This document shows positions 12,097 to 22,526 of a DNA stretch of 64,000 bases, piece after piece; the stretch's first letter is position 1, and every line of letters begins with the position of its first letter. Origin of the DNA: Maratus speciosus (Eukaryota; Arthropoda; Arachnida; Araneae; Salticidae); assembly GCA_963932465.1 (NCBI GenBank), contig OZ010798.1, forward strand, positions 18,460,981 to 18,524,980, written 5' to 3'. The notes under the pieces were generated by a model. It had not been told where the DNA came from. It searched no databases and saw only the letters and a program-made list of their open reading frames with translations. The position numbers and the translations under genes were made by a program.

Positions 12097-12171
12097 GTCC
12101 GGGATAGCTCAGATGGCAGAGCACTGGCGGCTTCAGCCAGGAGATCCCGGGTTCGAATCCTGGTCCGGACA
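12097..12171 (+). pseudogene. tRNA-like sequence (SINE head or tRNA pseudogene)
   Basis: A cloverleaf can be drawn: acceptor GTCCGGG with TCCGGAC, D arm GCTC..GAGC, anticodon stem CTGGC with GCCAG, T stem CCGGG with CCTGG around TTCGAAT. The A box TAGCTCAGATGG (12105-12116) and B box GGTTCGAATCC (12150-12160) are close to consensus, and a T5 run follows directly at 12172. Against a functional tRNA: the anticodon loop GGCTTCA lacks the universal U33 and has a pyrimidine at 37. It may still be transcribed by RNA polymerase III. Confidence 0.7.
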
Positions 12172-12214
12172 TTTTTCGCCCAGTTGGAAATTTACATCTA
12201 ATAAGAGATAAATT

Positions 12215-12470
12215 GCCAGAAAAGTTTGGCAGTTGCCAATCTTGTTTATCGTTGCCAATTATGCCCATAACAGTAATTTAACATTATTAATACATTACAT
12301 TGTTAAAAATGGTAAATTATATAAAATAAAGGAACAGATCTCATAAGTTCCATCTTGGAATTTTTTAGGCGTGAAAACCCTTTTTCCGCCAAGTAGTAAA
12401 TGTCGCCAAGCACCGGTTTATACGTATGTTTGGCTTAACGAAAATAAAATGTAAATAATAAACAAAATTC
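12215..12470. other. Unassigned
   Basis: No supported feature. Confidence 0.3.
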
Positions 12471-12838
12471 GCTAAAATGCCAACCAGTAGTCCTTGTATG
12501 TGCGCTTCGCGCACATTTTCCGAAAAAAAAAAATCATTGCATTCAGCACTTTTCGAGGTGTAGCATTCTCAAAATTCAGCAGTTCTTGCTTTCTAGCAAT
12601 CTCAAAATGTAAAAAACTTTTAAAGCAGCAAAATACACATAAAAAACAAAATTCGCTAAAATGGCAACCAGTAATCATTGTATGTGCGCTTCGCACACAT
12701 TTTCCGAAAAAAAACATCAGTGCATTCAGCACTTCTCGAGGTGTAGCATTCTCAACATTCAGCAATTCTTGTTTTCTAGCGATCTCAAAATGTAAAAAAC
12801 TCAAAAGCAGTAAAATATACATAAAATTATCAACATAC
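12471..12838. repeat. 184-bp tandem duplication (two units)
   Basis: Units 12471-12654 and 12655-12838 each begin GCTAAAATG and contain ATGTGCGCTTCGC, CATTCAGCACTT and CGAGGTGTAGCATTCTCAA. In unit 1 TGTGCGCTTCGCGCACA (12499-12515) forms a 7-bp stem with a TTC loop; unit 2 has one change that weakens it. On the minus strand both units stay open within a 151-codon frame (12472-12927), probably because the duplication copied an already open stretch. Confidence 0.9.
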
Positions 12839-12839
12839 C

Positions 12840-13016
12840 TTAACAGACATCTGCTTTCTTGAAAGATCCAGCTCGAAATATCATCGCCAACATTTTCCAA
12901 AATAGGCTTATCAATACGTATCCACAAACTATAAACAAACCTTCTTTTCTTGTCAAAATTTCCTCATATTTCCTAATTATTTCAGCAACAGCATTTAAAC
13001 GGACTACAGAAAACAT
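12840..13016 (-). CDS. Possible small single-pass membrane protein
   Basis: From ATG at 13014-13016 (minus strand) a 58-residue frame runs to a stop at 12840-12842. It starts MFSVVRLNAVAEIIRKYEE, continues with a charged segment ILTRKEG, then a hydrophobic stretch FIVCGYVLISLFWKMLAMIF long enough to span a membrane, and ends with the basic SFKKADVC. Just after the stop the sequence TTAAGGTATGTTG contains a strong splice-donor match (AAG followed by GTATGT), which could belong to a 3'-UTR intron or to a different frame. The size and single membrane helix recall small mitochondrial inner-membrane subunits, but I cannot match it to a family. It may be chance. Confidence 0.25.
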   Translation of the reverse strand: MFSVVRLNAVAEIIRKYEEILTRKEGLFIVCGYVLISLFWKMLAMIFRAGSFKKADVC

Positions 13017-13022
13017 AGTCAA

Positions 13023-13549
13023 TCAAATACATTCAATAAATTTCACATAAAAATAAAAAGGCAGAACTATACAACACGATATCAAAATACATTCACACTA
13101 TTCCAACATGAACTTCTTGGTTGCCAGAACGACACGTCACAACAACACGTCACACAAGATTCAACATATTGAGGTTGCCATATCCATAATCACCGTCAAC
13201 ACTGCAACAAAAAATCGCCAAGCATTTCAAAACAACAACTGCAGAGGGAAGATATGGCATCTCTTCCAAAATAAATAAATAGGGTTACTGTAATTAATGT
13301 AATTGGTGACATGCTTGGCGCAGTTGTATCTGACATTGCCCGGGTGATACATAAGTACCATTATTACTTTTGTGGAGAAGTTTTTGCTAGTATTTTGGAT
13401 GATTTGTTAATGAAGTATTGCTCTAGTCCCCCTAGATAGTTACCTAATCTAAAAACTGGCGCTATTCAAAGAAAAAGATATATAACAAATCCATCTTTAC
13501 TTTGGATTGTCCTATTTCCTATTTCTTAACACTTTTGCCCAGATTTAGT
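13023..13549. other. Unassigned flank of the small frame
   Basis: If 12840-13016 is a gene, its promoter would lie here. The stretch 13100-13260 is less AT-rich (repeated ACGTCAC motifs, CAACACGTCACA). No TATA-type element stands out. Confidence 0.3.
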
Positions 13550-14191
13550 TACAGTAGACTCCCTCAAATCTGCACATCATCACAGATGTAAACAATGAAA
13601 CTTTCAGTTCAGATGTAGGGGCAAAATTACAGAGTATTTTAGATTTATATCATTCTGTATGTATTTTAATATGTAATTCTCGATAATATGACTGAACTCA
13701 TAGTTTTTCACAAAGGAAGTATAATGAAAAAAATCAATATCTTGCTAATATCACTGGTAATCACAATCTTTTTACCAAATATATTTGTGTATTAGGCAAG
13801 CTTTTTTGGTTATTAAGACTGGCTAAAACTGAAATAAAACTTCCTTACGTTATGATTTTGATGTGAATTAACTGGGTACCTTTATGAGGAAAGTTTCATT
13901 GAATAATTCAAAGAAAATGTATCTGTATTAATCATATTTAATTATATAGTGTTAATTATTTACTTCACCTTTACTTTTAATAATTTCATCATTTTTAAAA
14001 TTATCTTACTTTTTATCATATTACTTTACTTAATTATTTTAATACTTTCTTACATTGCAAGGATTCCTTATTATTACATTCAAATTACTGTTTAAAAAAT
14101 GTAAACAAAGCAAGGATCAGAAATCCATAAATTTCTAAAATCCACACAACCTCTGGTCCCAAGCTATGCGGATTTGAGGGAGTCTACTGTA
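13550..14191 (-). mobile_element. Tigger-like miniature element, subfamily B
   Basis: Bounded by TACAGTAGACTCCCTCAAAT at the left and its complement GAGGGAGTCTACTGTA at the right, next to TA. The CTCTGGTCCCAAGC block is at the right end, so it is inverted relative to copies at 28712 and 37763, which share its interior (CATAAAGGTACC-type block, ATATCAGTGGTAATCACAAT block). No transposase remnant. Confidence 0.9.
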
Positions 14192-14452
14192 TTTGCTTTT
14201 TCTGCTTATGGTGTCTCGGGAATATGCCCTGTTCTCCCCTCCCCCCTAAACACACACACACACTTCTCCTAGCTTTGGCTGAAGCAGTAGAGTTAAAACT
14301 TTTGATATTTTGGTAGAACCGGGGTACCATTTATTATTGGTAGTTTTTTTCTTTCTTTGTTTTTTCTTTCTTCACTTGCATAAATTTATTATTGGTATTT
14401 AGGTATTGAAAGGAATGCCTCCAAATACAGGTTTAAGGTTCAGATATGGTGA
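14192..14452. other. Unassigned spacer with (CA)n run
   Basis: A C-rich patch and ACACACACACACAC occur near 14240-14265. Confidence 0.4.
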
Positions 14453-15213
14453 TACAGTAGACTCCCTCAAATCCGCACAGCTTGGGACCAGAGGTTGTGC
14501 GGATTTTAGAATTTTGCGGATTTCTGGTCATTGATTTGTTTACATTTTTGAAACATTAATTTGATTGGTAGTTAAGCAAGGGAAATTATAATGAATGCTT
14601 ACAATAAAGTGAAACATTAAAATAATTTATTAGTTTAAAAGTAAGTAATTATTAAAATAATAATGTAAAATAAAAATTTAGAAAAATATTAAATTATTAC
14701 CAATGAAATCGATTCAATTCGATTCCAAAAGTCCTATGCTGCCATCTAGTGATAAAGCGATCGTAATATCGATACGTTATTATTCGTTCTTAGCACTTTT
14801 AACTTTAATAACTTTTTTCATTGTTATTTAGAGTCTTGAATATTTTTGTTATACTGCTTTGTATGTTTAGAAATAAATTTGTCTATAATTTAAAAAAACA
14901 ATTCCGCAAACAATAATTTTAAAATAGCATTCCGGTTCATGGATTTTTCCATTTGGAACCCTGGAATTTTTGATATAGATATGATAATTTATATCAAAAT
15001 CAAAAGTAATGTAAATTTATTTTGTAATAAATTAGCTTTACTAGCCAAAAGAGAATGATTAACAAAAAATTTAGTAAAAGAAACATTGCAGTAGTCGCTG
15101 ATTTCGGTGCCATCTTGAATTTTGTTCCTGCAACTTAACTGTAGATTTCATTGTTTACATCTGAAAAAATACGCGAATTTTAGGCGTTCGCGGATTTATA
15201 GGAGTCTACTGTA
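14453..15213 (+). mobile_element. Tigger-like miniature element, subfamily A (761 bp)
   Basis: Starts TACAGTAGACTCCCTCAAAT and ends GGAGTCTACTGTA with TA at both sides. The left subterminal region holds AAATCCGCACA paired with TGTGCGGATTT, forming a stem, followed by a third GCGGATTT; the right end carries CGCGGATTT twice. The interior has CTATGCTGCCATCTAGTG, typical of subfamily A. No coding capacity. Confidence 0.92.
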
Positions 15214-15506
15214 TTATATGTTTTACCTGCTGTTTCTAGGATCACTGCACCAATAATAGCAGAAAGTAAAAATCTGGTTACTTACATATTACCAAGATCA
15301 GATGATATCTATACACTGTGCCAACAATGGCGCTGAAAATATTAAGTAACCCTCCCCCTCTTTTTATTTTTCCTTTCTTCATTTTAACTGCATAGTTAAT
15401 GTTATATATAGTTGTCATATTAAAGGCAGTGGCAGTAGTATTTATGTATGTATAACTAATTTAATATAATATAGCATATCTGTTATATAAAAATTTTACT
15501 TCCCAG

Positions 15507-16058
15507 TACAGTAGACTCCCTTAAATCCGCGAACGCCGAAAATCCACGTATTTTTTCCGATGTAAACGATGAAATTTACAGTTAAGTTGTACGAACAAAA
15601 TTCAAGATGGTGCCGAAATCAGCGACTACCGCAATGTTTTTTTACTAAATTTTTGTTAATCATTCTCTTTTGGTTATTACAGCTGATTTATTACTAAATA
15701 AATTTACATTACTTTTGATTTCATATAAATTAGCATATCTATATGATGACGTATCGATCTTATGATCGCTTTACCACTAGATGGCAGCATAGGACTTTTG
15801 GAATCGATTTCATCGGTAATAATTTAATATTTTTCTAAATTTTTGTTTTACATAATTATTTTAATAATTACGTTTAAACTAATAAATTATTTTAATGTTT
15901 CGCTTTATTGTAAGCATTCATTATCAATTCCCTTGCTTAACTACCAATCAAATTAATGTTTCAAAAATGTAAACAAATCAATGACCAGGAATCAGCAAAA
16001 TTCTAAAATTACACAACCTCTTTTCCCAAGCTGTGTGGATTTGAGGGAGTCTACTGTA
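15507..16058 (-). mobile_element. Tigger-like miniature element, subfamily A (552 bp)
   Basis: Same termini, inverted orientation (AAGCTGTGTGGATTTGAGGG at right). Shorter than other subfamily A copies because part of the interior is missing around 15740, where an ATATGATGACGTATCGATC junction replaces about 200 bp. Confidence 0.9.
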
Positions 16059-16310
16059 TTCCTGTAAATTATTCTAATTATTCTATATTCACGATTTCCC
16101 TATTTCTTAATGATACCTATTATTTATTCCTATTTAATTTCCCTTCAACTTTAAAATGTGTATACAGTAGACTCCCTTAAATCTGCGACCCTAAAATCCG
16201 CATATTTTTTCAGATGTAAACAATGAAATTTACACTTAAGTTGCAGGAGCAAAATTCAAGATAGTGCAAAATCAGCGACTACCACAATGTTTTTTTTTTT
16301 TTTTGCTAAA

Positions 16311-17623
16311 TACACTCATTGTCATAAAAATTTGCACACCAAGAAATAATTGTGGGATCGTAACGAAACTTGGCATGAAGGTACGTATCAGGTAGCTATG
16401 CAAATGATTAGAAATGCAGCGTGATTGCGCATTGCGTAATACCACTAGAGAGCATTGAACTTCGTCCTCCTTGGAGTATAAAACTGGTAAGCAGAACTTG
16501 TCTGAGCGTACCTTTTCTTTTGCAATGGAAACACTGGGGTAGCCATGCCGTTACACAGCCATCGAAGACAATATGAGCGGCTGTCGGAGTTCGAGAGGAG
16601 AAGAATCATCGGGATGATAGAAGCTGGGTGGTCAGCTCGGCAAGTAGCCCGTCAAGTAGGCCGTTCTGATTTTATTGTGAGAAGGTGTTGGGACCAGTGG
16701 ACTGAAGAGACGTCATTTACACGGCGTCCAGGCTTGGAACGTCCTCAAATGACCAGTCTTCGAGAAGACCGTCGCATCATACGAAACACACGCGTAGAGC
16801 CAACTGCCTAATTGGCCGCTATCCAGACACAGGCAGCACCTTCACTATGGACCCCTGTGTCTTCCTGAAGCATCGCAAGGCGCCTGGCTGAAGGACATCT
16901 TGTATCACGGCGCCCATTACGTGTGCTGCCAATGACACCCACCTACCGGCGCCTCCGTTTGGAGTGGTGTCGCGGACGACGGGATTGGACTGCAACGGAA
17001 TGGAACCAGGTCGTCTTCAGCGACGAGTCTAGATTCAATATGAGCTGCGATGACAATCGTATTCGTGTGTGGATGCTCCGTGGTGATAGCCTCAATCCTG
17101 CCTCCGCTTTACAGCGACACACCGCTCCCACAGCTGATGTGATGGTATGGGGTGCGATTGCTTTCAATACACAGTCACCCCTAATATTGATCCGTGCCAC
17201 AATGACAGCCAAGCGGTACGTCCAGGACATCCTTCAGCCACATGTGTTGCCACTCGCGGCAGGGCTCCCAGGAGCCATTTTTCAGCAAGACAATGCTCGG
17301 CCACACACAGCAAGGATGTCACAAGCCTGCCTCCGCCACATTACCACCTTCCCTGGCCTGCTTGATCCCCAGATTTGTCACCAATCGAGCATACCTGGGA
17401 TCATTTGGGATGGCAAGTCATATCGCATCGTGTATTCGCGCTAGAGTGGGTCCAACAGAGTACTAAAATTTCCGTTCATTTGCACTTTTTTCTGCAATAA
17501 ATGATCCTCTTTCTTTGGTTTTCTACTCGCTTACTTATATCACAGTAGTACTTACGCGTGTAAAATTTTGTTTCATTTGGACGTCATTTTCTTGGTGCGC
17601 AAATTTTTATGGCAATGAGTGTA
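16311..17623 (+). mobile_element. Tc1-type transposon (about 1.3 kb) nested in a miniature element
   Basis: Left terminus TACACTCATTGTCATAAAAA and right terminus, read in reverse, TACACTCATTGCCATAAAAA are inverted repeats of about 33 bp with two mismatches, each starting at TA. It encodes one decayed transposase on the plus strand. The size is that of a compact Tc1 element. The near identity of the ends suggests it is younger than its host element. Confidence 0.95.
16545..17463 (+). pseudogene. Tc1-like transposase pseudogene
   Basis: A cut-and-paste DDE transposase of the Tc1 family, acting in the nucleus. From ATG at 16545 the frame reads MPLHSHRRQYERLSEFERRR, then a helix-turn-helix block ARQVARQVGRSDFIVRRCWD. 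It is broken by TAA at about 16807 and TGA at about 16867, then reopens as VLPMTPTYRRLRLEWCRGRR. The catalytic residues are visible: Asp in VVFSDESRF (codon at 17022), Asp in FQQDNARPHTA (17289) and Glu in LSPIEHTWDHL (17387). The last two lie 98 bases apart, which is not a multiple of three, so a single-base loss near ACCACCTTCCC has shifted the Glu out of frame. Sequence between WDHLG and the C-terminal IASCIRARVGP is deleted. Inactive. Confidence 0.9.
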
Positions 17624-18533
17624 TTTTGTTAATCATTCTCTTTTGGCTATTACAGCTGATTTATTACTAAATAAATTTACATTACTTTTGATTTTGATAT
17701 AAATTAGCATATCTATATAAAAAATTCCAGGGTTCGAAATGGAAAAATTCACGAACCGGAACGCTATTTTAAAATTATTGTTTTGTTAGCGGAATTTTTA
17801 TTTTTATTATAAACAAATTTATTTTTAAACATATAAAGCAGTATAAGAAAAGCATTCAAGACTCTAAATAACAATGAAAAAAGTTACAGAGAGCGCAATA
17901 AGCTTATATACTGATAATAGCATTAACATTGTTCTCCTTGCTTCTTTCCCTATTTCTTATGTCATCACTAGTTTGAAATACCGGTCTTTTGTTTACTTTA
18001 TACATATTATATTTAACTACAGTTACATTAATAGTTTACTTATTCATCTTTATTTATTTAAATATGTAACTTACTTTCCTTTTTCTCGGCAGTCTGCGTA
18101 GTGCTAAGAACGAATAATGACGTAATGATCTTATGATCGCTTTACCACTAGATGGCGGCATAGGACTTTTGGAATCGAATTGAATCGATTTCATTGGTAA
18201 TAATTTAATATTTTTCTAAATTTTTATTTTACATAATTATTTTAATAATTACTTACGTTTAAACTGATAAATTATTTTAATATTTTACTTATTTAATGTT
18301 TTCCTTTATTATAAGCATTCATTATAATTTCCCTTGCTTAGCCACCAATCAAATTAATGTTTCAAAAATGTAAACAAATCAATGACCAGAAATCCACAAA
18401 ATTCTAAAATCCGAACAACCTCTGGTCCCAAGCTGTGTGGATTTGAGGGAGTCTACTGTATTAATAAATATCTTGTTGAAAATCTTAACCTAAAGCTTTT
18501 AGACCCAACATAAATCCTATCAGCTATCCATCC

Positions 18534-19105
18534 TATACTGTGCTGTCCTCTAAAAAAAACCCACTTTTTTAATTTCTCATTATATAAAATTTAATAAAAA
18601 ATACAAAACAATTTGAAGTAGCTACATTTTCACAGCCTGTCCTGACTAAGATTTTAATGTATAGTATTTTTTTTTCTATCAATATATTACAAAATGGCAG
18701 CCAATTAAACAAGACTTTGAAAAAAACCCACTTTTTTCTAAAAATAACTCACATGTAAAAACACTTCTAGAAATCAAAATATTAAACAGCAAAGTTTTTC
18801 TTTCATTATTAATTAGTTTTAAAACACAATTCTGCAATAATAATAATAATAATAATAATAATATTTTAATAATTGTAAATTGAAGGATTTACAAGTGAAA
18901 AATTATAAATGTAATTTTTTGCTTATTTTTTAAAAAACTAAATAAACACTTAAGTAATTTTAAATGCTTTTATTATTGTAAATGACATATAGAAACAGGA
19001 CAAAAAGAAATTTTGACTTCTGTGATTTTTTTTGATTAAGTTCTAGGTTGGGTTTTTTTTAGGATACATTTTCCTGTGGGTTTTTTTTTAGAGGACAGCA
19101 CTATA
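18534..19105. mobile_element. Miniature element with TGCTGTCCTCTAAAAAAAAC ends
   Basis: TGCTGTCCTCTAAAAAAAAC near 18541 and its complement GTTTTTTTTAGAGGACAGCA near 19080-19100 are perfect inverted repeats of about 24 bp, next to TA. The motif AAAACCCACTTTTTT recurs inside at about 18724, and TTGGGTTTTTTTTAGGA at about 19050, giving nested inverted pairs. An (ATA)n microsatellite is at 18838-18862. Confidence 0.8.
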
Positions 19106-19472
19106 ATATTCTGAGAGAAGCTAGTTTTTATTTTCGAATGTTATAAAAAAACCATTTTATTTTTTTATTTCCAATCTTTATTTCACGAATCTGTTTCCTG
19201 TGTCTTTTTGACGCTAAACTTTTTACTTCAAAAACACTGCTGTACAAGATACAGGATTCTTTCACATTAAATCACTTCCCTCTTGTGTCATTAGCTTAGC
19301 TACCCATCTCTAGAAGTGCACCTTTCACTGATTGTTTCGCTCCCATGCTATGTCGATATCTGTCTCCCTCTGCGAGTCTAACAAAAAGTGGATGCAATGA
19401 ATTCGGAGCTCAGATTTCTGTCTTGTATCAAGTGCTCTGGAAAATGTTATCTCATGTTTGTTAGTCACATAG
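19106..19472. other. Unassigned
   Basis: No supported feature. Confidence 0.3.
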
Positions 19473-20037
19473 TACAGAAGACTCTTTTAAATCCGTGACC
19501 CTAAAATCCGTGTATTTTTTCAGATGTAAACAATGAAATTTACAGTTAAGCTACAGGAACAAAATTCAAGATGGCGCTAAAATCAGCAACTACTGCAATG
19601 TTTTTTTTTTTTTTCTAAATTTTTTGTTAATCATTCTCTTTTGGTTATTACAGCTGATTTATTACTAAATAAATTTACATTACTTTTGATTTTGATATAA
19701 ATTAGCACATAAATTGATGACTTATCGATCTTATGATCGCTTTACCTCTAGATGGCAGCATAAGACTTTTGGAATCGAATAATTGAATATTTTTCTAAAT
19801 TTTTATTTTACATAATTATTTTAATAATTACTTACTAAACTAATAAAATATTTTTAAATTTTACTTATTTTAATGTTTCACTTTATTGTAAGCATTCATT
19901 ATAATTTCCCTTGCTTAACTACCAATCAAATAAATGTTTCAAAAATGTAAACAAATCAATGACCAGAAATCCGTCAAACTCTAAAATCCGCACAACCTCT
20001 GGTTCCAAGCTGTGCGGATTTGAGGGAGTCTACTGTA
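19473..20037 (-). mobile_element. Tigger-like miniature element, subfamily A
   Basis: Left end TACAGAAGACTCTTTTAAAT is diverged; right end GATTTGAGGGAGTCTACTG is intact. The interior shares CTTATGATCGCTTTACC and the GATGGCAGCATA block with neighbouring copies. Confidence 0.88.
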
Positions 20038-20664
20038 TTCTAAATTGCTTATTAAGATCATACAGCATGCATTGAGATTCATGCCAAAGCCTGAAGGCTT
20101 TACCGATTTGACTTTAAATGTGGGAGTTCTTTCAAATGTTCATGTCTGATAAATAAATGCCTTCGAATGACAAATTGATTCTGTTTTCTTATGGAGAAAT
20201 GACCAGATTTTTTAATTTGTTGTCTTTCTACACTTATGCCATGACCAGTTGGATTAGAGATATACGACTGCCAATAACCACCTTGTGTTCTCACTTGGAA
20301 TTATATTTTTATGCATTGAAATATTCTTCGCATTGATCAAATAAATTAGTATTCTAAGCCATGATGTCACAGCTCCAATTTTTGATCTGATATCAGCTAC
20401 TACGCTTAACTTCACACAATTTGACTGGGTTTGTTGACTGCAATAATAACAAACCTCACACAAGTCGACTATATATATTCATTCTTGGTGGCCATAACAA
20501 ACCTCTGGAAATATAACTACCATCATTCATATTGTTTATTGCTAAAAGCCATTAATTTGATGTCATGTATTTAACAAATGCAAACTAAATTACTGTTTTG
20601 TATTATTTTGATTTTTAATTCGAATATTTGGGATTTTCTGCTGTATGAAAAAGGTGCTAATATA
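20038..20664. other. Unassigned; minus-strand frames at 20100-20463 not recognised
   Basis: Two overlapping minus frames (64 and 69 codons) contain a CEVCYYC motif but no zinc-finger spacing and no family I recognise. Treated as non-coding. Confidence 0.35.
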
Positions 20665-21622
20665 TAGGGGAGAGGGGGGCACATGTGAACAATTTTTACA
20701 TTTTTGACTATTTCTCAAAATTGTTATGAGCTATTGAAACAAAAATCGATTTATATGAATATTTACAATTTGTTTGTTCTTTTGGTGAAACTTTAGGATG
20801 CATTTATCAAGAATTTCTAACTTATATCATCATTCAAAAAATTGTCTAAATTTGTTCACATGTGCCCCGGTGGAGGGGTAGTTGTGAACATAGCTGGGGC
20901 ACATGTGAACACATGCATAAATATGATAAAAATAATTTTTTGTGAATAAAACTGTGATATAAACTAATTATATGCCCTCTTTCTAGTTCTGTGAATCAAT
21001 CAATAAATGTTTCACTATAGATACAAGAAGTTATTCGTAAAATTGTACACTAATATGCCTACTCCTTTTGCGTCTCTTTTAATTGTTATCTAACTTCCTG
21101 TAAATTAAAACTATGAAGCAATCCTAAAAACATTTAACATATAGTTCAATTTTTAACAAAAGTAATTAAATTTTAAACTAAAAAAAAAAAAAATGCATTC
21201 ACAGACTTAAAAAATACTCTTGTGAACTGTTCACATCTGCCCCCCATATGTTCTGTTCACAAGTGCCCCATCTACCAACTTCAGCTTAACTTATAAAAAA
21301 AATATTTTTTTAATTGAAATAAGGAAACAAAACTGTTTGTAAACTTACCTAATTAATGCCACTATAGAACGCAATGCTGATATTCTTCTTTAAAAAATGT
21401 CTTGAATGAATTTTTACTTCAATAACTTAGAAGATTTTTTTACTTCACACCTTCTAAAACAAACAAATTACAACTGCCAGAAATCAAAATGGCCTATTGT
21501 TCTGAAAATTCAGCCAAAAAATGGTACCAGTACTACCATCAATTGGTAATTTTTTGAATTTTTTTATTTTAAATTAACTGAGTGAAATATGGAATGTTCA
21601 CATGTGCCCCCCTCTCCCCTAC
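20665..21622. mobile_element. Inverted-repeat element with six internal GTTCACATGTGCCCC motifs
   Basis: Ends are TAGGGGAGAGGGGGGCACAT and its complement, 26 bp perfect, next to TA. The core motif GTTCACATGTGCCCC or a one- or two-base variant occurs at 20676-20690 (reverse), 20854-20868 (forward), 20896-20910 (reverse), 21229-21243 (forward), 21255-21269 (forward) and 21596-21610 (forward). No open frame. Likely a non-autonomous DNA transposon whose transposase recognises the repeated motif. Confidence 0.85.
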
Positions 21623-22436
21623 CTTTTTTTTTCAATCAAAAAAGATTCTTCCAAAAAATCATTTGTGTTAATGTGCACAAAATAAGATTGTATCCTTATG
21701 CTAATCCTATTTGGAAGTGTAATGTTTGAATAGGAAAGTAGGACTTTGTGTTAAAAGATGTTTTTATAAATCTTGTACTTAGTATGTACAGGCATGTAGA
21801 TTCATTTATTGTTAGACCCCCAGTAGCGGAAAATTCTCCATCTGCCACAGATATTTCAGGGACAAGAAATAATCTGCATGTAAAATATTTTTACAATTGA
21901 AGCGTTTATTAATCAAATAATCACTTACCTGTAGCTTTTTTATGCAGTTTATAAATTTTTATTAATAATAATCTTAAATTTGTGTATTAAGTAATAAAGA
22001 ACTAAAGATAATATAAAGCAAAATAAAGGTTCGATGAAAAAGAGAAAAGAAAATCTGCAACTCCCGTCTCGAACTTTCTGCTAACGGGTACTAACTTTAA
22101 CTAAATAGCATAAGAATCAATTAGATTTTGCTGGTAAAACTATAATTTACTAGAGTAGTTATTTATAAATTTAATAAAAGCATGACACTGAATTTATCTG
22201 TTTGTATCTTTCTTTAGGTCAGATGCAGTTTAAATGTATTTATGCTACTGTTCTTCAGAGTTGTTTTTGGAAGCAGTGTAATGAAGAAAACTTATGTTCT
22301 TACTGCAGTTGTTTCAAGGCAGTGACAGCATGGAAGATTTGAATGGAGTGTGATAAAGGTAAGCATGCAAGTTCATAAAATAAAGTAATTTTTACTTAAT
22401 TACCTTTTACAGTAACCAAAACCATTTTTCTTAATT
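21623..22436. other. Unassigned
   Basis: No supported feature. A GT..AG-like short segment at 22205-22370 was considered as an exon but has no coding signal. Confidence 0.35.
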
Positions 22437-22526
22437 TATGAGGGATGTTCCGAAACCAAGTTTTGTCTTTTTTTTCCACACAGAAACTTTATTTCCAAAA
22501 AAATACACTATGACATCATGAACTAT

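Larger units (their letters stand above)
11928..12214 (+). mobile_element. Retroposon-like unit with tRNA-like domain and terminal hairpin, 12-bp direct repeats
   Basis: The direct repeat AAGAGATAAATT occurs at 11928-11939 and 12203-12214 and encloses 263 bp. Inside are a strong hairpin (11935-11977) at the left end and a tRNA-like domain at 12097-12171 near the right end. The direct repeats look like a target-site duplication, which would make this one inserted unit. The tRNA-like part is not at the 5' edge, which is unusual for a simple SINE. Confidence 0.6.
16163..18460 (-). mobile_element. Tigger-like miniature element, subfamily A, split by a Tc1 insertion
   Basis: The left part (16163-16310) ends at TTGCTAAA and the right part resumes at 17624 with TTTTGTTAATCATTCTC. 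In uninterrupted copies these two sequences are joined (CTAAATTTTTTGTTAATC), so the 1.3-kb Tc1 copy at 16311-17623 was inserted into a pre-existing element at a TA. Right end GAGGGAGTCTACTGTA at 18460. Confidence 0.93.

Noticed and set aside
12097..12171. Functional tRNA gene
   Set aside because: Good A and B boxes and stems, but the anticodon loop lacks U33 and has a pyrimidine at 37, and it sits inside a duplication-flanked unit.
11966..12268. 100-codon minus frame
   Set aside because: It is the antisense translation of the tRNA-like domain (GFEPGISWLK...), a common artefact of SINEs.
20100..20463. Minus-strand zinc-finger-like CEVCYYC peptide
   Set aside because: Cys spacing is present once but no His pair follows and the frame is short.
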